Positions 1 to 9,225 are shown, numbered from the stretch's first letter. The stretch: DNA of 64,000 bases from Limanda limanda (GCF_963576545.1 NC_083645.1:5232930-5296929); one strand, 5' to 3'. Translations and numbers: made by a program. Notes: generated by a model from the sequence alone, not told the origin.

Positions 1-189
1 TTTTTCTAATTAAAAATAGATAACTAAGGACTTCTTGAAAGAACAGGTGTATAATGCTGTCTATTTCGTTGCCTGCTTGTTCCGTGAGTTTCATCATACA
101 GTTTTCCAACCCTTCCCTCTGTTCACAGAAAGAAGATTGGTTTTCAAAATCAGACTACCTATGTCATGAAAGCACATGCGTCCCTGGGT

Positions 190-200
190 GGGCTTGAACC
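190..200 (-). promoter_or_regulatory. Pol III box B of the first tRNA (representative)
   Basis: GGTTCAAGCCC on the gene strand fits the box B consensus in the T-arm, with A57 where most vertebrate tRNA-Asn genes carry G57. It is preserved in nearly all copies; exceptions are noted at 2345, 27384, 49089 and 51068. Confidence 0.85.
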
Positions 201-233
201 ACCATCCTTTCGGTTAACAGCCGAACGCGCTAA

Positions 234-245
234 CCAATTGCGCCA
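234..245 (-). promoter_or_regulatory. Pol III box A of the first tRNA (representative)
   Basis: The gene-strand sequence TGGCGCAATTGG fits the box A consensus bound by TFIIIC. It spans the 5' D-stem and D-loop. This is the part of the tRNA that varies most between copies: subtypes with G10>A, C11>G, C11>U or G12>A change it. Confidence 0.85.
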
Positions 246-567
246 CAGAGACCCCCTTACTTTTGTCTGATAGGGGAGTGGCCTAAGACAGCTACCCCGA
301 TTTACATGGATTTGTTTGATCTGGTTTTGCATATTACATTTTCAAATAAAGTTTGTCAAAACAGAAGGCTATTAATGTCTCCTGCTGACTTTTTCTAATT
401 AAAAATTGATAACTAAGGACTTCTTGAAAGAACAGGTGTATAATGCTGTCTATTTCGTTGCCTGCTTGTTCCATGAGTTTCATCGTACGGTTTTCCAACC
501 TTTCCCTATGTTCACAGAAAGAAGATTGGTTTTCAAAATCAGACTACCTATGTCATGAAAGCACATG

Positions 568-641
568 CGTCCCTGGGTGGGCTTGAACCACCATCCTTTC
601 GGTTAACAGCCGAACGCGCTAACCAATTGCGCCACAGAGAC
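568..641 (-). tRNA. tRNA-Asn-GTT: tRNA-Asn (GTT), consensus copy
   Basis: Matches the consensus throughout. Nearest TTTT is 29 nt past the 3' end. Confidence 0.95.
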
Positions 642-944
642 CCCTTACTTTTGTCTGATAGGGGAGTGGCCTAAGACAGCTACCCCGATTTATATGGATT
701 TGTTTGATCTCGTTTTGCATATTGCATTTTAAATCAAAGCTTGTCAATACAGAAGCTTCTTAAAGTGTCCTGCTGGATTTTTCTAATTAAAAATAGATAA
801 CTAAGGACTTCTTGAAAGAACAGGTGTAAAATGCTGTCTATTTCGCTGCCTTGTTGTTCCATGAGTTTCATCATACAGTTTTCCAACCCTTCCCTATGTT
901 CACAGAAAAAAGATTAGTTTTCAAGATCAAACTAACTATTCTAT

Positions 945-948
945 AAAA
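945..948 (-). terminator. Pol III TTTT terminator (representative close type)
   Basis: AAAA on the plus strand gives TTTT starting 7 nt past the 3' end of the tRNA at 956-1029. The same element recurs downstream of roughly half of the genes. On the opposite strand the same bases read as a TATAAAA box. Confidence 0.8.
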
Positions 949-955
949 GCACATG

Positions 956-1029
956 CGTCCCTGGGTGGGCTTGAACCACCATCCTTTCGGTTAACAGCCG
1001 AACGCGCTAACCAATTGCGCCACAGAGAC
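956..1029 (-). tRNA. tRNA-Asn-GTT: tRNA-Asn (GTT), consensus copy
   Basis: Matches the consensus. TTTT starts 7 nt past the 3' end. It is the downstream member of a 223-bp pair with the gene at 1179. Confidence 0.95.
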
Positions 1030-1178
1030 CCACTTCCTGTAATCTGATAGGGGCGTGGCCTAAGACAGCTACCCCGATTTATATGTATTTGTTTGATCTT
1101 GTTTTCCAACCCTTCCCTCTGTTCACAGAAAGAAGATTGGTTTGCAAGATCAGACTACCTATGTCATGAAAGCACATG
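1030..1178 (-). other. short 149-bp spacer without Pol III terminator (representative)
   Basis: Read in the direction of transcription from the gene at 1179-1252 into the gene at 956-1029, this spacer has no run of four T. The place of the usual terminator is TTTC. Pol III starting at the right-hand gene should often read into the left-hand one and stop at 945-948. The spacer keeps the region just upstream of the left-hand tRNA, including a TATAAAT-like motif and a CACGCCCC motif. Confidence 0.6.
1072..1085 (-). promoter_or_regulatory. TATA-like element upstream of tRNA (representative)
   Basis: On the gene strand ATATAAAT lies about 47-54 nt upstream of the tRNA 5' end. It recurs in most units, with variants TGTAAAT and TATGAAT in some subfamilies. 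It could help place TFIIIB, but the distance is longer than the usual 25-30 nt upstream of the start site unless transcription starts near -18. The role is inferred. Confidence 0.35.
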
Positions 1179-1252
1179 CGTCCCTGGGTGGGCTTGAACC
1201 AACATCCTTTCGGTTAACAGCCGAACGCGCTAACCAATTGCGTCACAGAGAC
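1179..1252 (-). tRNA. tRNA-Asn-GTT: tRNA-Asn (GTT), G10>A and G50>U variant
   Basis: G10>A breaks the 10:25 pair and box A; G50>U breaks the 50:64 pair. No TTTT before the next tRNA gene 149 bp downstream. Confidence 0.8.
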
Positions 1253-1567
1253 CTCCTTCCTTTAATCTGATAGGGGCGTGGCCTAAGACAGCTAACCCGA
1301 TTTATATGGATTTGTTTGATCTCGTTTTGCATATTGCATTTACAAATAAAGCTTGTCAATGCAGAAGCTTGTTAAAGTCTCCTACTGGATTTTTCTAATT
1401 AAAAATAGATAACTAAGGACTTCTTGAAAGAACAGGTGTATAATGCTGTCTATTTCGTTGCCTGCTTGTTCCGTGAGTTTCATCATACAGTTTTCCAACC
1501 CTTCCCTCTGTTCACAGAAAGAAGATTGGTTTTCAAAATCAGACTACCTATGTCATGAAAGCACATG

Positions 1568-1641
1568 CGTCCCTGGGTGGGCTTGAACCACCATCCTTTC
1601 GGTTAACAGCCGAACGCGCTAACCAATTGCGCCACAGAGAC
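1568..1641 (-). tRNA. tRNA-Asn-GTT: tRNA-Asn (GTT), consensus copy
   Basis: Matches the consensus. Nearest TTTT is 29 nt past the 3' end. Confidence 0.95.
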
Positions 1642-1956
1642 CCCCTTACTTTTGTCTGATAGGGGAGTGGCCAAAGACAGCTACCCCGATTTACATGGAT
1701 TTGTTTGATCTGGTTTTGCATATTACATTTTCAAATAAAGTTTGACAAAACAGAAGGCTATTAATGTCTCCTGCTGACTTTTTCTAATTAAAAATTGATA
1801 ACTAAGGACTTCTTGAAAGAACAGGTGTATAATGCTGTCTATTTCGTTGCCTGCTTGTTCCATGAGTTTCATCGTACGGTTTTCCAACCTTTCCCTATGT
1901 TCACAGAAAGAAGATTGGTTTTCAAAATCAGACTACCTATGTCATGAAAGCACATG

Positions 1957-2030
1957 CGTCCCTGGGTGGGCTTGAACCACCATCCTTTCGGTTAACAGCC
2001 GAACGCGCTAACCAATTGCGCCACAGAGAC
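1957..2030 (-). tRNA. tRNA-Asn-GTT: tRNA-Asn (GTT), consensus copy
   Basis: Matches the consensus. Nearest TTTT is 29 nt past the 3' end. Confidence 0.95.
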
Positions 2031-2344
2031 CCCTTACCTTTGTCTGATAGGGGAGTGGCCTAAGACAGCTACCCCAATTTATATGGATTTGTTTGATCTC
2101 GTTTTGCATATTGCATTTTCAAATAAAGTTTGTCAAAACAGAAGGCTATTAATGTCTCCTGCTGGATTTTTCTAATTAAAAATAGATAACTAAGGACTTC
2201 TTGAAAGAACAGGTGTAAAATGCTGTCTATTTCGCTGCCTTGTTGTTCCATGAGTTTCATCATATGTTTTTCCAACCCTTCCCTATTTTCACAGAAAGAA
2301 GATTAGTTTTCAAGATCAAACTAACTATTCTATAAAAGCACATG

Positions 2345-2418
2345 CGTCCCTGGGTGGGCTTGAATCACCATCCTTTCGGTTAACAGCCGAACACGCTAAC
2401 CAATTGCGCCACAGAGAC
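2345..2418 (-). tRNA. tRNA-Asn-GTT: tRNA-Asn (GTT), C25>U and G53>A variant
   Basis: C25>U leaves a G10-U25 wobble. G53>A breaks the conserved 53:61 pair and alters box B, so expression may be weak. TTTT starts 7 nt past the 3' end. Confidence 0.75.
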
Positions 2419-2567
2419 CCACTTCCTGTAATCTGATAGGGGCGCGGCCTAAGACAGCTACCCCAATTTATATGTAATTGTTTGATCTTGTTTTCCAACC
2501 CTTCCCTCTGTTCACAGAAAGAAGATTGGTTTTCAAGATCAGACTACGTATGTCATGAAAGCAGATG

Positions 2568-2641
2568 CTTCCCTGGGTGGGCTTGAACCACCATCCTTTC
2601 GGTTAACAGCCGAACGCGCTAACCAATTGCGCCACAGAGAC
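2568..2641 (-). tRNA. tRNA-Asn-GTT: tRNA-Asn (GTT), C72>A variant
   Basis: C72>A breaks the first acceptor pair with G1; the rest is consensus. No TTTT before the next tRNA gene 149 bp downstream. Confidence 0.8.
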
Positions 2642-2954
2642 CCCTTACATTGTCTGATAGGGGAGTGGCCTAAGACAGCTACCCCGATTTATATGGATTT
2701 GTTTGATCTCGTTTTGCATATTGCATTTTCAAATAAAGTTTGTCAAAACAGAAGGCTATTAATGTCTCCTGCTGACTTTTTCTAATTAAAAATTGGTAAC
2801 TAAGGACTTCTTGAAAGAACAGGTGTATAATGCTGTCTATTTCGTTGCCTGCTTGTTCCGTGAGTTTCATCATAAAGTTTTCCAACCCTTCCCTCTGTTC
2901 ACAGAAAGAAGATTAGTTTTCAAAATCAGACTACCTACGTCATGAAAGCACATG

Positions 2955-3028
2955 CGTCCCTGGGTGGGCTTGAACCACCATCCTTTCGGTTAACAGCCGA
3001 ACGCGCTAACCAATTGCGCCACAGAGAC
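2955..3028 (-). tRNA. tRNA-Asn-GTT: tRNA-Asn (GTT), consensus copy
   Basis: Matches the consensus. Nearest TTTT is 29 nt past the 3' end. Confidence 0.95.
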
Positions 3029-3342
3029 CCCTTACTTTTGTCTGATAGGGGAGAGGCCTAAGACAGCTACCCCGATTTATATGGATTTGTTTGATCTCGT
3101 TTTGCATATTGCATTTTCAAATAAAGTTTGTCAAAACAGAAGGCTATTAATGTCTCCTGCTGACTTTTTCTAATTAAAAATTGATAACTAAGGACTTCTT
3201 GAAAGAACAGGTGTATAATGCTGTCTATTTCGTTGCCTGCTTGTTCCGTGAGTTTCATCATACAGTTTTCCAACCCTTCCCTATTTTCACAGAAAGAAGA
3301 TTAGTTTTCAAGATCAAACTAACTATTCTATAAAAGCACATG

Positions 3343-3416
3343 CGTCCCTGGGCGGGCTTGAACCACCATCCTTTCGGTTAACAGCCGAACGCGCTAACCA
3401 ATTGCGCCACAGAGAC
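3343..3416 (-). tRNA. tRNA-Asn-GTT: tRNA-Asn (GTT), A63>G variant
   Basis: A63>G leaves a U51-G63 wobble in the T-stem. TTTT starts 7 nt past the 3' end. This is the last gene before the inserted element. Confidence 0.92.
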
Positions 3417-3720
3417 CTCCTTCCTTTAATCTGATAGGGGCCTGGCCTAAGACAGCTACCCCGATTTATATGGATTTGTTTGATCTCGTTTTGCATATTG
3501 CATTTACAAATAAAGCTTGTCAATGCAGAAGCTTGTTAAAGTCTCCTACTGGATTTTTCTAATTAAAAATAGATAACTAAGGACTTCTTGAAAGAACAGG
3601 TGTATAATGCTGTCTATTTCGTTGCCTGCTTGTTCCGTGAGTTTCATCATACAGTTTTCCAACCCTTCCCTCTGTTCACAGAAAGAAGATTGGTTTTCAA
3701 AATCAGACTACCTATGTCGG

Positions 3721-5073
3721 TGTAACCCGGTTAAAAATATTAAGTAATATCATTTCTTCCAAGCATATAAATAGTGATTAAAAAGTTTGAAATTCATTAA
3801 AATGCTATAGAAGTGTTAAAACAGTTAAAAGTATATATTATGTGTTTATTGTTTTATTTGAAGTATAATGTATCTGTAAACGTAATATGTACCAGCATGT
3901 ATGGGGTTAATTGAGATGGGCCGGAACCTAACCTCTGAGGTTGTTTCGGTACGGGGACGGAAAAAAGAAGAGCGGCGGAGCGAGCAGGGAGAAGACACGC
4001 GGAGTTTGTAGGAAGAACAGTAACGAAAAGAGACTGTGTACAGACGTTTAGTGACCAAGTCGTGGAGGCGTTCAACCCGGACTCTCCAGAGGACTCAGTG
4101 GTGATTTTCCTGTGTGTGTGAGTGGATTACTCAAACCGTGAGGACAAAGTGAAGCTAGAAGCTAACACAGCGGCTAGTTAGCTCACAGTGACTGTGCTAG
4201 TTAGCAGCAAGCTACCTATTCAGCAGTGACTGTGGGGAAAGGAGCGTGGAGCTGCAGACGACGAGCGAACACCGCGACATCGGCAGTGACGGGTCTTCGT
4301 TTCCTCCGGACGGATTTTCTCCTCAACTCACCTCTTCTCCAACCACCAGCCCATCCCAAGCGACATCCAGGCTTGCACCGATGCACTAAAGGGTTACCCA
4401 GGTTTATTTGAAGTAAAGTAATAAGTGCCGGCTTTAGTTATCAGGTGTGTGGGCCCACATATTGCATTTCAGTGAATTTGAGTGAATTGAAGGTTCTGCA
4501 TTGATATTTTTGGGTTAAAAAGTCTATTGATATCTGTGAATATTTGTGATAGTGTTTCACTAAAACAGAACAAAGGATATTTTTATTTACTGTGTTTACC
4601 TGAAAAGAAGAAACAGGGTTATTTCAGTTATTACATTTCTTGCAAAAGAGGTATAATTCCTTTGTTGTGTTTCCTGTGAAAAAAGGGACAATTCAGAGTT
4701 TTACCTTAAAAAAGGGGAATTTATTGTGAAGGTTTAACGACAAAAAGAACATTTATATTTTTATTTTATTGTTATATTGCATTAATCATTGCATAAGTAA
4801 ATAATTGAGAACTTATTTTCTTAAAACCGTGTGTGGTGTATTTCATTTACTTACCTTTAATACACAGAGACCTGAGGGGTTAACATCTTTATGAAAAACA
4901 GAGGTTAAAGGTGAATTTATAAGTAAGTTAAAAACAGTTCATGTGTGTACTTTAAAACAAAAAAGAGAGATTCAAAACTAACATTAAAACTGAGTTAATC
5001 GTGGTTAAAAATAGTTGATAAAGAACCCAAAAGCCCTGCCCTTATCACCATGACTACCAAGGGGAGCGCTACA
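3721..5073. mobile_element. inserted element, probable solo LTR (TGTA...TACA)
   Basis: A 1,353-bp sequence unrelated to the array interrupts one unit between its spacer and the tRNA at 5089. It begins TGTAACCC and ends GCGCTACA, the TG...CA ends typical of LTRs. Uninterrupted units read TATGTCATGAAAG at this place. Here the left flank ends TATGTCGG and the right flank starts TCATGAAAG, which fits a 4-bp TCAT duplication with two changes on the left; a 2-bp TC duplication is the alternative. A TATA-like TATAAATA lies at 3766-3773 and a GC-richer stretch at about 3920-4330. There is no long reading frame, primer-binding site or polypurine tract, so no internal retroelement region remains. The family and orientation are not known to me. 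It could also be a non-autonomous DNA element. Confidence 0.5.
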
Positions 5074-5088
5074 TCATGAAAGCACATG

Positions 5089-5161
5089 CGTCCCTGGGTG
5101 GGCTTGAACCACCATCCTTTCGGTTAACAGCCGAACCAGTAACCAATTGCGCCACAGAGAT
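5089..5161 (-). tRNA. tRNA-Asn-like (GTT), D-arm damaged, possible pseudogene
   Basis: 73 nt: one base is lost and the 3' D-stem strand is scrambled. G1>A breaks the 1:72 pair. The natural 3' flank is replaced by the inserted element 15 nt past the tRNA end, so a read-through transcript would enter that element; its first TTTT is about 50 nt away. Confidence 0.6.
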
Positions 5162-5475
5162 CCCTTACATTTGTCTGATAGGGGAGTGGCCTAAGACAGC
5201 TACCCCGATTTATATGGATTTGTTTGATCTCGTTTTGCATATTGCATTTTAAATCAAAGCTTGTCAATACAGAAGCTTCTTAAAGTGTCCTGCTGGATTT
5301 TTCTAATTAAAAATAGATAACTAAGGACTTCTTGAAAGAACAGGTGTAAAATGCTGTCTATTTCGCTGCCTTGTTGTTCCATGAGTTTCATCATACAGTT
5401 TTCCAACCCTTCCCTATGTTCACAGAAAAAAGATTAGTTTTCAAGATCAAACTAACTATTCTATAAAAGCACATG

Positions 5476-5549
5476 CGTCCCTGGGTGGGCTTGAACCACC
5501 ATCCTTTCGGTTAACAGCCGAACGCGCTAACCAATTGCGCCACAGAGAC
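5476..5549 (-). tRNA. tRNA-Asn-GTT: tRNA-Asn (GTT), consensus copy
   Basis: Matches the consensus. TTTT starts 7 nt past the 3' end. Confidence 0.95.
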
Positions 5550-5698
5550 CCACTTCCTGTAATCTGATAGGGGCGTGGCCTAAGACAGCTACCCCGATTT
5601 ATATGTATTTGTTTGATCTTGTTTTCCAACCCTTCCCTCTGTTCACAGAAAGAAGATTGGTTTGCAAGATCAGACTACCTATGTCATGAAAGCACATG

Positions 5699-5772
5699 CG
5701 TCCCTGGGTGGGCTTGAACCACCATCCTTTCAGTTAACAGCTGAACTCGCTAACCAATTGCCCCACAGAGAC
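5699..5772 (-). tRNA. tRNA-Asn-GTT: tRNA-Asn (GTT), subtype B
   Basis: First of 20 subtype B copies. B has four linked changes: G30>A with C40>U, which turns the 30:40 G-C pair into A-U, and C11>G with C25>A, which break two D-stem pairs and weaken box A. Anticodon, T-arm and acceptor are consensus. No TTTT before the next tRNA gene 149 bp downstream. Confidence 0.8.
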
Positions 5773-6087
5773 CCCCTTCCTGTAATCTGATAGGGGCGTG
5801 GCCTAAGACAGCTACCCAGATTTATATGGATTTGTTTGATCTCGTTTTGCATATTGCATTTACAAATAAAGCTTGTCAATGCAGAAGCTTGTTAAAGTCT
5901 CCTACTGGATTTTTCTAATTAAAAATAGATAACTAAGGACTTCTTGAAAGAACAGGTGTATAATGCTGTCTATTTCGTTGCCTGCTTGTTCCGTGAGTTT
6001 CATCATACAGTTTTCCAACCCTTCCATCTGTTCACAGAAAGAAGATTGGTTTTCAAAATCAGACTACCTATGTCATGAAAGCACATG

Positions 6088-6161
6088 CGTCCCTGGGTGG
6101 GCTTGAACCACCATCCTTTCGGTTAACAGCCGAACGCGCTAACCAATTGCGCCACAGAGAC
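6088..6161 (-). tRNA. tRNA-Asn-GTT: tRNA-Asn (GTT), consensus copy
   Basis: Matches the consensus. Nearest TTTT is 29 nt past the 3' end. Confidence 0.95.
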
Positions 6162-6476
6162 TCCCTTACTTTTGTCTGATAGGGGAGTGCCCTAAGACAG
6201 CTACCCCGATTTACATGGATTTGTTTGATCTGGTTTTGCATATTACATTTACAAATAAAGCTTGTCAATACACAGGGTTCTTAAAGTCTCCTGCTGGATT
6301 TTTCTAATTAAAAATAGATAACTAGGGACTTCTTGAAAGAACAGGTGTATAATGCTGTCTATTTCGTTGCCTGCTTGCTCCATGAGTTTCATCATATGTT
6401 TTTCCAACCCTTCCCTATGTTCACAGAAAGAAGATTAGTTTTCAAGATCAGACTACCTATGTCATGAAAGCACATG

Positions 6477-6527
6477 CGTCCCTGGGTGGGCTTGAACCAC
6501 CATCCTTTCGGTTAACAGCCGAACGCG
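6477..6527 (-). pseudogene. truncated tRNA-Asn, 3' part only
   Basis: The last 51 nt of the tRNA (position 24 to 73) are kept, and the rest, with most of a long spacer, is deleted. The junction joins GCG of the tRNA to TGAGTTTC of the spacer at a shared CG. Box A and the 5' acceptor strand are gone. Seven more copies in the window share this breakpoint. Confidence 0.9.
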
Positions 6528-6621
6528 TGAGTTTCATCATACAGTTTTCCAACCCTTCCCTCTGTTCACAGAAAGGAGATTGGTTTTCAAAATCAGACTA
6601 CCTATGTCATGAAAGCACATG

Positions 6622-6694
6622 CGTCCCTGGGTGGGCTTGAACCACCATCCTTTCGGTTAACAGCCGAACCAGTAACCAATTGCGCCACAGAGAC
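6622..6694 (-). tRNA. tRNA-Asn-like (GTT), D-arm damaged, possible pseudogene
   Basis: 73 nt with the same D-arm lesion as the copy at 5089 but an intact 5' end. Nearest TTTT is 29 nt past the 3' end. Confidence 0.65.
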
Positions 6695-7008
6695 CCCTTA
6701 CTTTTGTCTGATAGGGGAGTGGCCTAAGACAGCTACCCCGATTTATATGGATTTGTTTGATCTCGTTTTGCATATTGCATTTTAAATCAAAGCTTGTCAA
6801 TACAGAAGCTTCTTAAAGTGTCCTGCTGGATTTTTCTAATTAAAAATAGATAACTAAGGACTTCTTGAAAGAACAGGTGTAAAATGCTGTCTATTTCGCT
6901 GCCTTGTTGTTCCATGAGTTTCATCATATGTTTTTCCAACCCTTCCCTATGTTCACAGAAAGAAGATTAGTTTTCAAGATCAAACTAACTATTCTATAAA
7001 AGCACACG

Positions 7009-7082
7009 CGTCCCTGGGTGGGCTTGAACCACCATCCTTTCGGTTAACAGCCGAACACGCTAACCAATTGCGCCACAGAGAC
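7009..7082 (-). tRNA. tRNA-Asn-GTT: tRNA-Asn (GTT), C25>U (subtype C)
   Basis: C25>U leaves a G10-U25 wobble. Subtype C copies also carry CACACG rather than CACATG just past the 3' end. TTTT starts 7 nt past the 3' end. Confidence 0.92.
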
Positions 7083-7231
7083 CCACTTCCTGTAATCTGA
7101 TAGGGGCGTGGCCTAAGACAGCTACCCCGATTTATATGTATTTGTTTGATCTTGTTTTCCAACCCTTCCCTCTGTTCACAGAAAGAAGATTGGTTTTCAA
7201 AATCAGACTACCTATGTCATGAAAGCACATG

Positions 7232-7305
7232 CGTCCCTGGGTGGGCTTGAACCACCATCCTTTCGGTTGACAGCCGAACGCGCTAACCAATTGCGCCACA
7301 GAGAC
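7232..7305 (-). tRNA. tRNA with anticodon GTC in an Asn-type body
   Basis: The only difference from the consensus is U36>C, at plus-strand 7269, which changes the anticodon from GTT (Asn) to GTC (Asp, codons GAC/GAU). All stems, box A, box B and G73 are intact. G34, U35, C36 and G73 are the main identity elements of eukaryotic tRNA-Asp, so the transcript could be read by aspartyl-tRNA synthetase; that is inferred. Nearest TTTT is 29 nt past the 3' end. It could be a sequencing or assembly error, as it occurs once. Confidence 0.85.
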
Positions 7306-7620
7306 TCCCTTACTTTTGTCTGATAGGGGAGTGCCCTAAGACAGCTACCCCGATTTACATGGATTTGTTTGATCTGGTTTTGCATATTACATTTACAAAT
7401 AAAGCTTGTCAATACACAGGGTTCTTAAAGTCTCCTGCTGGATTTTTCTAATTAAAAATAGATAACTAGGGACTTCTTGAAAGAACAGGTGTATAATGCT
7501 GTCTATTTCGTTGCCTGCTTGCTCCATGAGTTTCACCATATGGCATTCCAACCCTTCCCTATGTTCACAGAAAGAAGATTGGTTTTCAAGATCAAACTAC
7601 CGCTTCTATAAAAGCAGATG

Positions 7621-7694
7621 CGTCCCTGGGTGGGCTTGAACCACCATCCTTTCAGTTAACAGCTGAACTCGCTAACCAATTGCCCCACAGAGAC
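7621..7694 (-). tRNA. tRNA-Asn-GTT: tRNA-Asn (GTT), subtype B
   Basis: Standard subtype B changes. TTTT starts 7 nt past the 3' end. Confidence 0.8.
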
Positions 7695-8009
7695 CCCCTT
7701 CCTGTAATCTGATAGGGGCGTGGCCTAAGACAGCTACCCCGATTTATATGGATTTGTTTGATCTCGTTTTGCATATTGCATTTACAAATAAAGCTTGTCA
7801 ATGCAGAAGCTTGTTAAAGTCTCCTACTGGATTTTTCTAATTAAAAATAGATAACTAAGGACTTCTTGAAAGAACAGGTGTATAATGCTGTCTATTTCGT
7901 TGCCTGCTTGTTCCGTGAGTTTCATCATACAGTTTTCCAACCCTTCCCTCTGTTCACAGAAAGAAGAATGGTTTTCAAAATCAGACTACTTATGTCATGA
8001 AAGCACATG

Positions 8010-8060
8010 CGTCCCTAGGTGGGCTTGAACCACCATCCTAACCAATTGCGCCACAGAGAC
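8010..8060 (-). pseudogene. tRNA-Asn with anticodon arm deleted
   Basis: A 23-bp internal deletion removes the whole anticodon arm and part of the D-arm. C66>U is also present. It cannot act as a tRNA. A duplicate lies at 11925. Confidence 0.93.
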
Positions 8061-8374
8061 CCCTTACTTTTGTCTGATAGGGGGGTGGCCTAAGACAGCT
8101 ACCCCGATTTATATGGATTTGTTTGATCTCGTTTTGCATATTGCATTTTAAATAAAAGCTTGTCAATACAGAAGCTTCTTAACGTGTCCTGCTGGATTTT
8201 TCTAATTAAAAATAGATAACTAAGGACTTCTTGAAAGAACAGGTGTGAAATGCTGTCTATTTCGCTGCCTTGTTGTTCCATGAGTTTCATCATATGTTTT
8301 TCCAACCCTTCCCTATGTTCACAGAAAGAAGATTGGTTTTCAAGATCAAACTACCGCTTCTATAAAAGCAGATG

Positions 8375-8448
8375 CGTCCCTGGGTGGGCTTGAACCACCA
8401 TCCTTTCAGTTAACAGCTGAACTCGCTAACCAATTGCCCCACAGAGAC
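8375..8448 (-). tRNA. tRNA-Asn-GTT: tRNA-Asn (GTT), subtype B
   Basis: Standard subtype B changes. TTTT starts 7 nt past the 3' end. Confidence 0.8.
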
Positions 8449-8763
8449 CCCCTTCCTGTAATCTGATAGGGGCGTGGCCTAAGACAGCTACCCCGATTTA
8501 TATTGATTTGTTTGATCTCGTTTTGCATATTGCATTTACAAATAAAGCTTGTCAATGCAGAAGCTTGTTAAAGTCTCCTACTGGATTTTTCTAATTAAAA
8601 ATAGATAACTAAGGACTTCTTGAAAGAACAGGTGTAAAAGGCTGTCTATTTAGCTGCCTTGTTGTTCCATGAGTTTCATCATATGTTTTTCCAACCCTTC
8701 CCTATGTTCAAAGAAAGAAGATTAGTTTTCAAGATCAAACTAACTATTCTATAAAAGCACATG

Positions 8764-8837
8764 CGTCCCTGGGTGGGCTTGAACCACCATCCTTTCGGTT
8801 AACAGCCGAACGCGCTAACCAATTGCGCCACAGAGAC
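8764..8837 (-). tRNA. tRNA-Asn-GTT: tRNA-Asn (GTT), consensus copy
   Basis: Matches the consensus. TTTT starts 7 nt past the 3' end. Confidence 0.95.
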
Positions 8838-9151
8838 CCCTTACTTTTGTCTGATAGGGGAGTGGCCTAAGACAGCTACCCCGATTTATATGGATTTGTT
8901 TGATCTCGTTTTGCATATTGCATTTTAAATCAAAGCTTGTCAATACAGAAGCTTCTTAAAGTGTCCTGCTGGATTTTTCTAATTAAAAATAGATAACTAT
9001 GGACTTCTTGAAAGAACAGGTGTAAAATGCTGTCTATTTCGCTGCCTTGTTGTTCCATGAGTTTCATCATATGTTTTTCCAACCCTTCCCTATGTTCACA
9101 GAAAGAAGATTAGTTTTCAAGATCAAACTAACTATTCTATAAAAGCACACG

Positions 9152-9225
9152 CGTCCCTGGGTGGGCTTGAACCACCATCCTTTCGGTTAACAGCCGAACA
9201 CGCTAACCAATTGCGCCACAGAGAC
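9152..9225 (-). tRNA. tRNA-Asn-GTT: tRNA-Asn (GTT), C25>U (subtype C)
   Basis: Only C25>U. TTTT starts 7 nt past the 3' end. Confidence 0.92.

Larger units (their letters stand above)
179..252 (-). tRNA. tRNA-Asn-GTT: tRNA-Asn (GTT), consensus copy
   Basis: This copy defines the 74-nt consensus. The acceptor stem GTCTCTG pairs with CAGGGAC, with one U-G pair. The D-stem is GCGC/GCGC, the anticodon stem TTCGG/CCGAA, the loop CTGTTAA with anticodon GTT, the variable loop AGGAT, and the T-arm GGTGG-TTCAAGC-CCACC. Discriminator is G73, as expected for eukaryotic tRNA-Asn. CCA is not encoded. It decodes AAC and AAU. There is no intron. The nearest TTTT is 29 nt past the 3' end. Confidence 0.96.

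Noticed and set aside
1049..1075. Hairpin between GGGG and CCCC in the upstream region
   Set aside because: Only four to six imperfect pairs with a long loop; too weak to claim a regulatory structure.
3846..4411. Reading frames of 61-73 codons within the inserted element
   Set aside because: Short, overlapping in different frames, with no recognisable domain; not enough for a gene.
3721..5073. DNA transposon with terminal inverted repeats
   Set aside because: Only TGTA/TACA matches at the two ends; there is no extended inverted repeat, and the ends fit an LTR better. Kept as an alternative.
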